A stretch of DNA of 64,000 nucleotides from Sabethes cyaneus (Eukaryota > Arthropoda > Insecta > Diptera > Culicidae): NCBI RefSeq assembly GCF_943734655.1, contig NC_071354.1, positions 140,354,642 through 140,418,641 on the forward strand, in the 5' to 3' direction. The notes below the pieces were generated by a model. That model saw nothing but the letters and a program-made list of their open reading frames with translations. It was not told the origin of the DNA and searched no databases. Shown here piece by piece: positions 1-11,591 of the stretch (the stretch's first letter is position 1; each line of letters begins with the position of its first letter). The position numbers and the translations under genes were made by a program.

Positions 1-7
1 AAATAGC

Positions 8-482
8 AAATTTGCTGAAGAAATAACATTTCTATCTCTATCCGGTGCAGAACTATAGAGCATTTTATTAGAAAGTCGTTTAAAAATTAGTTTTCCATAC
101 TTAACTTTTGTTGACTGCATTTTACAAGAACTAGGTAATTATCGAAGCACACTCGAAACACCTATGCAAGTTTGTAGCACCTGACCCAAGCTTTAAGGTG
201 GAGGACTTGCGATAACTTTTTAAAAGAAAGATCGTAAAGAATTGCGGCCTTCTGCAGAAACGTGTGTTTTGAGTGCTTCGATAGTACAATAGGCCGTATG
301 AATAAAACAGTTTACTTTGCTTTCCCGTTTAAATCGTATGGGAGCATTTGCTCTAAATCTTTTATTCATACAACTATCATGCAACCTTAAAAATCAATGC
401 ACGAAAAAACTAATTTTTAAATAAACTGCACTGTATATCTACACCCGAAGGAGATAGAAATATCATTTCTTCAGCAAATTTT
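8..482. mobile_element. Long inverted-repeat (foldback/MITE-like) element
   Basis: The outer ends are inverted copies: AAATTTGCTGAAGAAAT near position 8 reappears in reverse complement around 464-482, followed on each side by a matching TTTCTATCTC. Further inward, GAAGCACACTCGAAACAC (about 142) pairs with the reverse complement of GTGTTTTGAGTGCTTC (about 264), and the TTTAAAAATTAGTTTT block pairs with AAAACTAATTTTTAAA. The whole 475 bp could therefore fold on itself. No coding potential is visible. The family is not recognised. The left edge is so close to the window boundary that a target-site duplication cannot be judged. Confidence 0.6.
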
Positions 483-587
483 TTTGCCTTTATATTTTCC
501 TCAACTTTGCCGAAGAAACTATGTCTGTGTTTTCAAACAGAAAATCAGAGGGGTTGTGTACAAGACACACACGACCGCATATATAGG

Positions 588-1605
588 TGACGCAGGACTA
601 CGTTTGTCTCTTTGTAGTGATAGTAGTATGTATTCATGCTTGTAATTATTCGATTCTTCATGTATACATGCTATATGCAACAAATATACATGCTACATGC
701 GTTGTATGTAACATTTATCAAAGTAGTCACATTGCATACGTTCAATTCTCAAAAGATTGTGCATTTGAAAACAATTTACCAAATCAAGAACACAAACTAT
801 TGCTTTCCTGCTACCTTACTGAAATTAAAGATTGTTTTTATTACCCATGGTTCCCCACGTTGAAGGGATTTTACCAATTCAATCCTATTTTATCAACAGC
901 ACATCTTTTCACTACACTTCTAATGACTAATGACTAACGGCAAGCATGCGTATTCATACAAAGTCGTATTATAACCGAACACTACAGCTGTAGCACATTT
1001 TTCCAACACAGATATCAAATTCGCCGAAGTTTAATCGTCTCGCAGTAAAGAATTTGCGATCTGTTGGGACGACGAACTTGTGTCATTTTTTCTGGCACAC
1101 TTCCCTAACACAGACATCAAATTGGAGTAGGTTTAATCGCGTTGGTAAGAAATCTGTTGGTACGAGGGGGCTTTGTCACTCTTTCTGGCGTACTTCCCAA
1201 ACAAGGACATCAAAATGGTCTAGGTTTAATCGCAGTGTTAAGAAATCTTGTTGAAATGAGGAAACTTGGTCACTTGTTTTGGCTTACTTCCCAAGCACAG
1301 ATATCAAATTGGTATAGGTTTAGATCATCGTAAAGAATCTTCCAACCAATCATGAAGCGAGAATTCTGGTAAAACATAGGTTCATTATTTTCAATAGTTC
1401 AACATCAAGAATCCATACTTTTCTTCATTTGGGTCAATTCTTAGAATATTTTCCGATCGATTAGTGTAAGAATATTGAAAATCGATCGCAAAACCGCTGA
1501 GCTATTAGCGCTTAAAACCTATCATTTTACGTGACGCTCGCATTTTTCGATTTTTTGGAATGACACCCTATCTCAAAACTTGCCGTAAGACGTAGTCCTA
1601 CGTCA
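588..1605. mobile_element. Non-autonomous DNA element with TGACGYAGGACTACGT termini
   Basis: The left end reads TGACGCAGGACTACGT and the right end is the inverted ACGTAGTCCTACGTCA, so the two ends form terminal inverted repeats. Inside is an array of about 95-bp tandem units (described separately) and no convincing open frame. A relative in the opposite orientation lies at 61950-62990 and shares the terminal 150 bp and the same tandem unit. No obvious target-site duplication was found. The superfamily is unknown. Confidence 0.6.
1005..1335 (+). repeat. Tandem repeat, about 95-bp unit, 3-4 copies
   Basis: The phrase ACACAGAYATCAAATTGG recurs at about 1005, 1107, 1200 and 1294. Each time it is followed by TAGGTTTAATCGC and a TCTGTTGG-like block, so the period is roughly 93-102 bp. 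The short open frames across it (1054-1254, 1142-1333) are translations of the repeat and not genes. Reverse-complement units of the same repeat occur at about 62820-62965. Confidence 0.75.
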
Positions 1606-1799
1606 AACAAGTTATTTTTTTTATATTAATCATAGTAAACCATGAGTAACTTTTGACAGCTTCAGATCATGTGGGGTATTCCTACGAATAAAAGTTCCGA
1701 AGTCACTATATTGCTAAAATGAAAGCAAAAGACGGTAGGAAAGAAGTTCCACTTCCCACCAGTTTGGACCATTGTACGCTATAGTGACAGCTTGCTAAA

Positions 1800-3895
1800 C
1801 CAGGCCAAAATTTTGCAGGTCCATTTGAGCTTTAATGTATGCTAGACCCTCAAAAACGCATGGAGCATGATCGGCCGACAACGAGGCCGCAACTGCGGTG
1901 CTAAGTAAGGAACCCTCGAATGCACGAAATAATTGGTTTGACGGACGGGGAATACCAACAAGCGATAGAGAGGAAAAAAAGAACTTGGAAACCTATCTAG
2001 CATATCCACGAGAGTGAATCTGGCCAAGTATCGACAAGCGCCGAATGAGTTGACCACGATCCTGAAGAGGAAAATGCGCCAAAAGGAGGACAGAGATCGT
2101 GAGAAGCTGAAACAACTGTTCCGGGATAATGACACGCACAAGTTTTGCGAGAAGGTGAACCAAACACCTTAACCTGACATGTGTAGGGACGAGTGGGGGG
2201 GAAGGGGGCTAATCACAAAAGAGCGCGAGGTGGTCGAATGGTGGAAGCAGTTCTTCGATGAGCATCTCAACGGTGATACAACAGAAAGAGACCCAGCGGA
2301 AGTTAACCTAGGAGGGTCTACACACGATAACAGCGTGTCGGCACTCGATCCCGAAGAGACCCGACGAGAATTCGGTCAGCTGAAGAATAAAGGAGCTGCC
2401 GGAAAGGACCGATTCTCGGCAGAACTCTACAAAAATGGTCAAGAACCCCGCTTGCAACGGTGCTTTTCTGGGTAATTTCAAGGATTTGGGAGAAGAAATT
2501 ACAGGAGGAGTGGATGGAAGGCATGGTTTGTCCCATCTACAAAAACCGGATAGATTGCTGTAACTATCGCGGCATTACGCTGGTCAACCCCGCTTGCAAG
2601 GTGCTCTCTCAGATTTTGTTGCGTCGTCTATCCCCAAAAGCAAAAGAATTCGTAGGGCAGTATCAGGCGGGCTTTATGGGGCCCGTGCTATTACGGAACG
2701 AATTTTTACTTTCCGACAAATACTCCAGAAATGTCGAGAGTACAACGTGCCCATGCATAATATTTTCGTGGATTTCAGGGCAGCATACAATACAGTTGAA
2801 CGCGACCAGCTATGGCAGATAATGCACGAATACGGGTTTCCGGACAAACTGACGCGGTTGATCAAAGTTACCCTGGAGCGAGTGATGTGCTACGTGCGCG
2901 TTTCGGGGACACTCTCGAATCCTTTCGAATCGCGCAGAGAGTAGCGGCAATGCGATACTGTCCTGTATGTTATTCAATATAGCTATTGAAGACTAGCCTT
3001 CGCAGACGACCTCGACATTATTACTAGAAATCTTGGGATTGCGGAAGCAATGTACACCAGAGTAAAAACTGAGGCTGAGAGGATAGGATTACAAATCAAT
3101 GCGTTGAAAATCAAATATATGGTAGGAATAGGCTCCAGAGAAAGCAATGTTTGCTTCCCACGAACAGTAACTATTGACGGCGATGAACACGAAGTAATTG
3201 ATAAACTCGTATACTTGGGATCTTTGGTCACCGTCGCAAGTAATACGAGTAAGGAGATTCAATGACGCATTCAAACTGGAAATTAAGCCTAATTTTCTCT
3301 CCGTAAGACGCTTCGATCAAGGAACATACGTCACCGCACAAAGCTGACGATGTACCACACGCTAATCAGACCGGTAGTCCTCCAAGGACTTGAGACTGTA
3401 ACTTTGCTTACGGAAGACATACGTGCACTTGCCGTATTTGAACGAAAGATGTTGCGGACTATTTTTGGCGGAGTATAAACGGATAGTGAATAGTGGCGTA
3501 GGCGTATGAACCACGACTTGCAGGCACTACTCGGAGAGATTTCCATCGCACACCTGGCGAAAGTTGGGAGACTACGGTGGGCCGGTCACGTCGCAAGGAT
3601 GCCGGACGACTGTCTGTTCTCTTTAAGAACCCCACCGGCACCAGGAATAGAGGGGCCCAACGTGCTAGATGGCTCAACCGGGTTGAAGCTGACTTGCAGG
3701 TGCGCAACAAATTGGCGACGCGTAGCTCACTACCGAGTACAATAGAGAGGAATTCTTGACACGGCAAGAGCAACCCCGTCGACCATTGACCATCAAGAAA
3801 CTGAAGACAAACTGCTATGGGCCAAGTATGTTGGTGTAACCTTATAACGCAGGTGAAATCCTAACGGATATCGCACTAGGATAAGTAATAACTAT
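1800..3895 (+). pseudogene. RTE-clade LINE relic (linker, RT and C-terminal region)
   Basis: This is a degenerate non-LTR retrotransposon. Frames in order give the post-endonuclease linker (NWFDG, about 1940), the pre-RT region (WWKQFFDEHLNG, about 2240; AAGKDR, about 2395), RT motifs (NYRGITLVN near 2565; QYQAGFMG near 2660; VDFRAAYNTVERDQLW near 2770), the catalytic box FADDLDIITRN near 2998, VYLGSLVT near 3210, and the C-terminal LRWAGHVARMPDD block near 3570. Frameshifts occur near 2450, 2690, 2945 and 3480. The upstream endonuclease domain is missing. The end carries ATAAGTAATAA, similar to the TAAG-type tails of the other RTE copies here. It resembles mosquito JAM1-type RTE elements, judged from memory of the family. 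It is not functional. Confidence 0.85.
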
Positions 3896-3904
3896 TCTTA
3901 TTTC

Positions 3905-3995
3905 GACATTCACATTTGCCAATGTATTTATATCTAACGTCCATTATGCCTAGCGCCCGCATGCCAATCGTCTGTATGCACATCAGATGAACAAG
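3905..3995. repeat. Fragment of the TTATGCCTAACG repeat family
   Basis: Short degenerate units of the type CTAACGTCCATTATGCC and CGTCTGTATGC match the right arm of the element at 8130-8505 (TATGCCTAACGTCCATTATACC). The fragment abuts the RTE relic tail. No coding potential. Confidence 0.45.
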
Positions 3996-6320
3996 GTCGT
4001 CTATGAGCAGTAATGTTAAAAAAACTGGATTTGTAGCACAGTTTGCTGAGAATGAAATACAAATCGTGTAAGTTATATAATTTTAACCTCAAGTTTTTCA
4101 AATTTACACGACAAAGTACATACTATAAGGGTTGAGTAGATGAAGGTAAAGCACACTAAAGAAAACTTCTTAATGTTTTGAAGCAAAAATGGTTATTATT
4201 TTTTATCTGTTTTCTTTGAATTAGCTATTTTTATAGTAAAACCGGTATAATCGATATCCGGTCATTTTTCTACGTGAAACTTAGCGTATGAAACGTCTAA
4301 GCGGAAAGACCCATCTACATACGTTCTGAGCGACAATGGGCAGATGGCCTGTCGCTCCAAGTCCCGGATGTGCCCGGTTTCACTCGCTGCCCAATCGTTA
4401 CCTCCTTCAAAGGCTGGTTTAAGCACTGTCGACCTACGGTGCGGTTTCTGTTCGAGACAAGCGTTACCCAGAACTGGCATACTAATAAAGCCAATGATCG
4501 CGCGCGCATTTGCTATTGGCTGCAGTAGGGTTGAGCTGTATCTGCTATTGACTGATTTTTAAGTGGGCCCGCCACCGTAAAAAATAAAATTGTGCTGGTG
4601 TTTCAACTTGGAAATATCCCATAGCTCAATGTATATTCTAACAGTTTCGGTCGATTTTTTAGCGTTGGGAGGACATACCCTAACCAAAATCGAATCGCCA
4701 GAGAGATTGTGTCGGTTCAATCCGTAAATAATCGCCAACGCTTACGATTTGTACAACCCGCAATTGGTAGTGCTGGTGGGCAGTAGTATTTTTTTACGTT
4801 CATTCATTCACGGTTGCCGTTTGTATCTGCATAACTAGCTCCATTCATCGCCCAACAGTTGGGTAATCTTCCAGCACGAACATAGTGGCAAGACGTTGTT
4901 GCCATGCCGGTTTGACAACGCCTCGTTTGTTCGGCGACCTATTCCGCTAGAGCTGAATCGGCATCGGAGCTAGTAAAAGTTATACTACCTGTTGGTTTCT
5001 TTTTATGTCGTTGACTGATTTCTAATATGTATAAATGAAAATAATCGCAATCCCACGTTTCAAACGCTACTACTGCTAATGCTTCGCAATAAAACAGGTT
5101 GCACTAGAGTTGCCTCTTCATTGTGGAGGAAGGTTTGAAAGTGTCTTTTGATGTAAATTATAAATATTGCTGTGCATCTTTTTTATCCGTGCACGCAAGG
5201 AAAATCTATTTCAATCTTGATTGAATTTTGTTACTGGGACGGAGTGGTTTTGGTGACATTACAATTCTAAATCAAACTTCAAACACCTAAGCTTTTTTTC
5301 TGTTTTACTTGTCTTGGACTTTGCGCGGTCCACCTAAGCTTTGCTAAAACTTTATTCGTAGTAAAACGTTCAAAAACTCTTTTATTTTACATCCTTAAAT
5401 GGTTTAACAGTATGATAATTAATTTTTTTTGCAGGAAAATGTTAAAAGTCAAGATAAAATATTACGTTAAAAAATACATCCCACTCACTGCTGAAATAAT
5501 CTTCAACCTTGATTGGTACGAGCCAAACTGCCTATGCCATACGTGTTAAAAAGGAGTGCTTTCAGCTACCCAATCTAAACTTAATTTTCCTAACAATTAG
5601 GACACTCACTTCACGTTGACGTCAAGCCACACCAGTGTTGTCATATCTGGAAAGCTCATCATGATTAAATTAAACTTAAGTGCCACCTTTTCCCGTTTCC
5701 CTTCGGAATGTCATGTCCACTTGCATGGTAGAACAATAAAAACAATATGAGCGAATCCAAATGGATAATTAATTTATATAGGAAAAAGGTGACGCCATCG
5801 TCCACAGGAAGAGAAACTCGAATGGAAAGCAGAAAGACCCGACGAGGTGATGCCATCCTTGTTTGACGTCAAGTATTGCTGTAGCGTAGTAGTCTATATA
5901 CTGTGCCGACAGGCACCACCACCGGACGGTTGGAAGGAGTAATGACGTAATTCAGGTCCTTGTTGGCTTGAATTAATATCGTTATAACCGAAGCGGACTC
6001 GGGTCAGAGTGACGTTGTGCGATTCCTATCGCACGGTCAGAAACAGTCGGAAATAAAATTTATAATTAAATAATAAGTTTATTTCAAACGAAATTTATCT
6101 ATTAATAGTACATTAAAAAGAAAAGCTATTTCAATGAGCTTTTCCAGTTTTATTTTAACGCGGGATGCAACAAACGCAGCTGAAATGTTTCATGGGAGGA
6201 TAAAAATTGATCGTGTGCAGATATGCCAAAAATTCGGGATAAAAAAGACTAATCTTTAACTCAAACCGGGGAACATCGTAAGAGTAATGCGATCAAGCTA
6301 ATAACTTTTTTTTAAAGAAA
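3996..6320. other. No recognisable gene
   Basis: AT-rich anonymous sequence. Overlapping open frames of 60-72 codons at 4262-4562 on both strands show no family I recognise, although this segment is more GC-rich than its surroundings. Nothing else was supported. Confidence 0.4.
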
Positions 6321-7650
6321 ATACACTAATAAAAAACACATGTCTTAAGTTTAATGTGAAAACAATTATCTGGAGAAGCGCCAGATATGAAACAGATTCG
6401 ACCCGTAGACTTCAGTATTTCGATGATCTTAGCATTGAGTGACCTAAGCGTGGTGTTAAGTGTCCTATTGGTATCTCGCTCGACGGCACCCAACACAAAA
6501 CAATCCAAAGGAGTGACATCGGGACTCCTCTAGGCCAAATTTCCTTCTACCAAAACTTCGCAACATTCTCAACAAGCCATTTATGTGTTTCGTTGGTATC
6601 ATGAGCGGGTGCTCCGTTCTATTAGAAGATGAAATGACGGCCAGCAGCGATCCCCTTCATCCACGGGACAACAACATCCTTCAGATCCTTCGAATACGTC
6701 GGCTGTTTCTTTTTTGTCCTTGTTCAAAGAAATACGGAGGCTCTACATCCCCCTCGCTGGATACTACGCCTGGGTCGGAAACTTTGTTGACATGACGATA
6801 GGAACTGGACTACCATCTGGTGCAAGCCACCTGCCATTCTTTCGATTCACCTTTAGATCCTGATTAAAATTTTATTCACCAGAGAAAAAGATGACAGAAT
6901 CATTATGATGAGGATGCTTCCTTCAACCGCCTCAGAAATTTTTTAGCATTCTCCAATCGTCGTGATTTGATCACAGCATTCTTAAATTGACCTCTGCGTA
7001 GCGCATACGACTTACAACCAAGGTTTTTGGCCATTACTCGCTGGATTAAGAAATCTGAATACCCTATTTCCCGAGCCATGGGCCACAATGACCTCGCTGG
7101 ATTCTTTTCAATCATTTTTTCCACTTGTTTGACATTGTTCCGTTCAGCGGTACTGGAACGGTACTTGTATGTCTTCCAGGTAGATGCGTACACTCTTAAA
7201 TGATTCTACTTGTTAATAGGTCGGATTTAGTTAAAGCTACGTTGAAACTACTCAAAACGCCCTTAAAGTGTACAAACTCAAACTTTGAGTAAAAATTTTA
7301 ACCAATTTTGGCTACTTGCTACCGATAATTGAATTATTCTCTATGACAAATAACGCACTTTTAAGTTCCTACTGCCAATTTTTTGGTTGAAAAACTTCTC
7401 AACATCTGAGTTTGTACACTTTAAGGGCATTTTAAGTAGTTTCAACCTATCTTTAAGTAAATCCGACCTATTTACAGGTAGAATCATTTAAGAGTGTAGG
7501 ATAGCTTATCACTTTCTCAAGCCTTTTCTAAATAGAACACTGTTTTTTCCGACACTTTTACCGACCGAACTATCTCCTTTACACTTGTTCCGGCGCGCAA
7601 TAAAACGACGACGGCTGACCGATTATTTTCTTGTTTCGACATCTTTCAGT
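6320..7650 (-). pseudogene. Tc1/mariner (D37E-type) transposase relic
   Basis: Read on the minus strand, an N-terminal helix-turn-helix region begins near 7643 (MSKQENNRSAVVVLLRAG). It continues across an inserted MITE (7191-7496) into a segment rich in mariner DNA-binding features (NPARSLWPMAREIGYS near 7110; ALRRGQF near 6995). A broken central catalytic region spans about 6540-6900. The C-terminal block DCFVLGAVERDTNRT lies near 6500. Stops and frameshifts are scattered through the central part, so no active enzyme is encoded. The match to the mosquito ITmD37E group is inferred from the motif style; the first catalytic aspartate could not be placed with certainty. Confidence 0.75.
7191..7496. 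mobile_element. MITE with about 100-bp inverted arms, TA target site, inside the mariner relic
   Basis: The termini are CACTCTTAAATGATTCTAC and its reverse complement. The arms continue inward through AGGTCGGATTTA and CCTTAAAGTGTACAAACTC for roughly 100 bp each. A TA dinucleotide flanks both ends (7189-7190 and 7497-7498). Removing the MITE and one TA joins the transposase frame on the minus strand as ...SDKLSYASTWKTYKY..., which shows a precise insertion. The element is 306 bp, non-coding, and probably mobilised by a Tc1/mariner-type transposase given the TA target. Confidence 0.85.
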
Positions 7651-8129
7651 TTACTCAATACTGTTTGTTTATATCTGACACCCAACAGTATAAGGTATTC
7701 AGTGCTGCCAGAGCATTCTGAATATTGTTTCGCAAACATGAGAAATTGCTATTGGAAAATTACTGCAACAATTCGTCACGCACCCTGTAGATGTCCATTT
7801 TAATCTATAGCAAAAATGGCCAAGTATATTTTGTGCAATTTTATTAAACTCTTGTTTTTTGTGAGATGATAACTCTCGAACGCATGGTCGAAATGTTGTG
7901 ATGTTGGTGCCAAAATGTCAAAATGTGAAAATGGCAACAGCTTTACGCCCTTTTCCGCTAGAGCGATAACTGTTTCAGGAAGCGCGGGATTGGGCATACC
8001 GACGTTGCGAATAATGGATATTAGACATAATCTACAAAACTTCGCTTTCCTTTTGTTCCTTTTTCCACTTGGGCCAATCAACGCTTCGTCACAATACAAT
8101 GAGAACCGGTCCACCCATTTAGCACAATC
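7651..8129. other. No recognisable gene
   Basis: A 104-codon open frame on the minus strand (7800-8114) and a 75-codon frame on the plus strand overlap here. Neither has a recognisable domain. The minus frame could be a decayed transposon protein. Confidence 0.3.
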
Positions 8130-8505
8130 TCATATGTCATAACACTGTTTGGCATAACGTCGTTTGCCTTAAAACCATTGGCAAAAACAGAAAGGGCCAT
8201 TTGGCAGAAAATCATTTGGACATAACGATTCCGTAAAAGTATTTTATGACTTTTCATAGATGATTCAGGGCGTCGGAAGCACCGACCACTGCAGGTTGGC
8301 AGCCCCACCCTATTTCGGCCATTCGTTGGTAATCCTATTCATCCTATATGCAATTTTTTAAAATAAACCGATTGGACCCGTTGGGCATAAATATATTAAG
8401 CATAATGCCTAACGTCCATTATACCTAATGTGTTTATGCCTAACGTTCATTATACCTAACGTCTGTATGCGTATCGTTCGTATGTCTGATGGGGTATACC
8501 CAGTG
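8130..8505. mobile_element. Possible foldback element with subterminal short repeats
   Basis: The left side contains units such as TTTGGCATAACGTCGTTTG. The right side contains several inverted relatives (TTATGCCTAACGTTCATT, ATACCTAACGTC, TATGCCTAACGTCC). The middle is unrelated. This resembles the foldback element at 15736-18231, which also has tandem short units in inverted arms, but the unit sequence differs. Boundaries are approximate and no target-site duplication was resolved. Confidence 0.45.
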
Positions 8506-8956
8506 ATTCATATTCCATTTAAAGTAGCGAATTAAAAAAACAGTTCGAACGGGGGTTTGAAGCATATATTTTAAAGTGACCAAAATGTTTGGAAATCATG
8601 AAACCAATAGATCAAAAGGACAATTTTTCTACGTTCATAAACAATTACATACAAATACTCATACAAATTCTGTAGAACACATTTATTTGATATTTGAATG
8701 TTCAGATACAGAATGGGTCGGAAAACAAATTGTTTCAAGATATCTTTTAGTATTGATGGAGCTAGGAATGCAGTCGATTATCACCAGCTCTTTCAAGCGC
8801 TGTCAAAAAACATTTTTGTTCAAAACTGTAAAAACTAATACGTTTTAATTTGAGATATATTGTGTAATTATTATATGAGTAAAACAATTTTTCTTCCGTT
8901 AAATTCTCCTATTGAAAATGTTGATTATACAACTAACAATTATTGCTGTAGGTAGT

Positions 8957-9820
8957 AACGGGTGACAACTAAAATTTTGGAATTTTTTTGAAGTCCCTAT
9001 ACTCAACAACAAACGAGCTCAGAGAGAAATGAGGTTATGTATTATGTATCCTCTTTGACGTCGAAACAAGAAGCATTTCGGGAGCGCGTTGTACACTTCT
9101 ATGAACTGCCACAGAAAGCTCGGCAAAAACTATACGGTACAATATTTACAAAGCGAATATGTTGCGGGTACGACTGTCTACCATTTCCTTAGATGCCCAT
9201 TAACTATTCGTAAGCAAGGTAGTTGAAGACCAGTCAAAATTATGGACGCAGAAGGACATCGTTCTCTTTCTCGTTTCTTCAAAAACAAGCCCTCTGGTTT
9301 GGATATCAATTAAGATGTACCAGACGAATGTTTGAAGAAAATTTTGATCCCGTTTCTACAAAAACATCATGCAGATAGACAATACGTGTTTTGGCCGTAG
9401 AGAGCATCATCGCATTACGCCAAAAAAAAAACAATCGTTCCTGAATACCCATTCGATCCCATTTTTACCCAAAAACCACGACCAGACAAAGCTGTCTCAG
9501 TACGCCCAATCGAAGATTTCTTCAGGATTTTGAATTCCTAGGTGTACAAAAATAACTGGAGTGCCACGAATTGCAAACAGTTGATTGGTAGAATTAAGAT
9601 ATGCATTCGCAAAGTTGACATGACGGCCGTACAACGCTCCTGTTCGGTCATCAAGCGGAAGCTTCACCGAACAACCGATTACGGACCGGTTTCAAATGTA
9701 CACTTTTTTTCAACTATGGATAATGTATCTTTAATTTCGGTAAATCAGATCTTCTTCATGTATCTTTATCTTTTTTTGACAGCTTGAGAAAAAAATTCCA
9801 AAAGTTTAGTTGTCACTCGT
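8957..9820 (+). mobile_element. Internally deleted mariner element with intact termini
   Basis: The termini are inverted: ACGGGTGACAACTAAA at the left and TTTAGTTGTCACTCGT at the right, each continuing through a TTTTGGAATTTTTTT block. TA lies immediately outside both ends (8955-8956 and 9821-9822). The interior encodes a broken transposase. The C-terminal half is clearest, with the frames together showing SSHYAK, FLNTHSIPFLPKNH and RPIEDFF followed by NNWSATNCKQLIGRIK. Stops replace the catalytic D region (9398). At 864 bp it is shorter than a typical 1.3-kb mariner, so an internal piece is missing. It is dead as an autonomous element. Confidence 0.85.
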
Positions 9821-9822
9821 TA

Positions 9823-10422
9823 GCACAGTAGCTTCAATTTATACGGCGGAGAATATGCATTTCCTTCAGCTTGAACACTTTTTTGCTAGTTCAAAAATTT
9901 CAAATACACAAACTTTCAACTTTGTGAAAATCAATTTGTGCAACTACAAACATCACAAATCAGCACTACTACCTAGATCCAAAGTACATGCGCAGCAACG
10001 GAACTGCTGCAATGCAACGGTACTATAAAATATTTATGAATGGAAACGAACTCTGGGATCGATGACCCGATTTTCAATCTAACGCTGCAACTATAGTTGG
10101 GAATCACAATCCGGCATTGCATTCAAAACTGGGTTATACGTGTGAACTCTTCCCTCCACTCGATGACGTCAATGGTTGAACTGCAACCTCTGCTGCACGA
10201 TATCGGAAGCAGTGCGATTCGGGTAATGACGTACATAGAACTGAAGTGGGGAATTGCATCGAGCATGGTGGTTGAAAATTTAATTAAAAGAACCACACTC
10301 TCATAGGTATTTTAAAACAGAGTTAGAAAAATAATAAATGGTTTAAATAACTTGTATCTAAAATTAAACACTATTCGGCAACCGGTTCATACAATCTATT
10401 AAAACAACCATTCAACACTTAC
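9823..10422. other. Possible eIF5B intron sequence; no gene
   Basis: No recognisable coding region. This DNA lies 3' of the eIF5B exon donor site and so is probably intron of that gene. I searched by eye for the expected final eIF5B coding segment on the minus strand and did not find it here. Confidence 0.4.
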
Positions 10423-10584
10423 CTTACTAACTAGCATATCATTTTCATCAAAATGTCTTCCGAACATCTTGGGCGTTTCGCCTGGGATCGGGTCAATTTT
10501 AATGCACACTTCCTGGCCTTTCCTGGCAGTCTCGATTTGTTTGTGATTGGCTTCGATCGATGTCACCACGCCCAATTCAACAAA
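10423..10584 (-). CDS. eIF5B: Internal exon of translation initiation factor eIF5B (domain IV)
   Basis: eIF5B is the cytosolic GTPase that joins the 60S subunit to the 48S initiation complex; its C-terminal domain IV contacts initiator tRNA and eIF1A. The 162-bp exon encodes 54 residues starting FVELGVVTSIEANHKQ, then GQEVCIKIDPIPGE, then KMFGRHFDENDMLVSK. These match the conserved domain IV block (GIVTSIE..H, KGQEVC.KI.PIPGE.PKMFGRHF). The minus-strand acceptor is a pyrimidine-rich TTTTGTGTATTTTCAG and the donor is AAG/GTAAGTG. Both ends are phase 0 and there are no stops. Preceding (GTPase and domain III) and final exons were not found, so the flanking introns would exceed about 10 kb (3' side) and possibly 50 kb (5' side). 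A partial gene duplication is the alternative. A processed retrocopy is excluded by the splice sites. Confidence 0.85.
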
Positions 10585-11444
10585 CTGAAAATACACAAAA
10601 CAGATGGGATGCAATTATTAAAACAATCCAAACACTGACACCTTTCTGTTATAATTAACACAACAGGCGACAATAAGTGCCCCTTCAGCAAATTTATAAA
10701 AATAAACATCAACTACTCATACGTCACTTCCGGTTTCAAGTATCCCAAACAACAATATAGGTATATGTGTGAAAAATTTCACGTGAGTTTTGAAACACAT
10801 TTCCGTCATTGTGGACCGAACTGTGATCGTTGCAAAATAATGTGTTTTTCCTTCCTCCGTCGTTGCGATGTATGGCACTTATTTATCAACATTTTTTTTT
10901 CTAGTACGGATGTCCATTTCCTAACCGCTCGAAACCAACGCCAAAACTAGAACGTTCATTAGTCTTGGTGTTGTCGTCAGCCGCGATCTGAACGTACCAC
11001 AGAGAATAAGGCAACATTCCTCAAAAAGCTGTGGCATAGCATGAGGATGTCTTTATAGCGACAAAATCTAACTTTTTTGGAATAGAAACTTGATTTCAAT
11101 TATCAATAACATGTGAAGAAATGTAGAAAAATTATCTAATAATGTACGTCTCGTAAATTCAAGCGAGGTTTGTTTTCGATTTGAAAACTGACATACTCTC
11201 GGAAAACATCGTCATTTGAGTTCATTATTAACAATGAATGTTGATTTGATGCCAAAATAGTCTAGAAAGCAAAACTACCTTTTCTATGTGCAGCGCCGTC
11301 AACTATCCTGCCAGATTTTGGCTTGCCACTGCCAGCAGCTTTCTGAATTCTATTTTCCCACTTTTAGTCAAATTCGAAAACGGGTGGCGTTAGGAGGTCA
11401 GGAATTAATGATAGCGAGAAAAGCACCATTGACGTTGGTGTCGG
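10585..11444. other. Possible eIF5B upstream intron; possible LINE scrap
   Basis: No gene recognised. Around 10955-11010 one frame reads SLGVVVSRDLNVPQ, reminiscent of the LGV..SRDLN phrase found after the RT domain of several LINEs. It is too short to classify. Confidence 0.3.
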
Positions 11445-11472
11445 TATAAATTTGCACAGAGTCCAACGGTCA
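11445..11472 (+). promoter_or_regulatory. Candidate TATA box and initiator
   Basis: TATAAATT begins at 11445. An arthropod-type initiator TCAG has its A at 11472, placing the first T of the TATA box at about -27, close to the canonical spacing. The following 200 bp are CpG-rich relative to the surroundings. This is sequence pattern only; no transcript evidence is available. Confidence 0.3.
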
Positions 11473-11591
11473 GCAGCTAGGCATCGTTTTTTTTCTTCTG
11501 TTCATTTGCGGGAAAACAAATTAAAGTGCTCCGAAGAGCTGCCATTCTTGCCGGCTTTGATCGGATCCGTGGAGAGCGGCGGGGAAGCAAT

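Noticed and set aside
10423..10584. Processed retrocopy of eIF5B
   Set aside because: Consensus acceptor and donor sites bound the exon exactly, which a retrocopy would lack.
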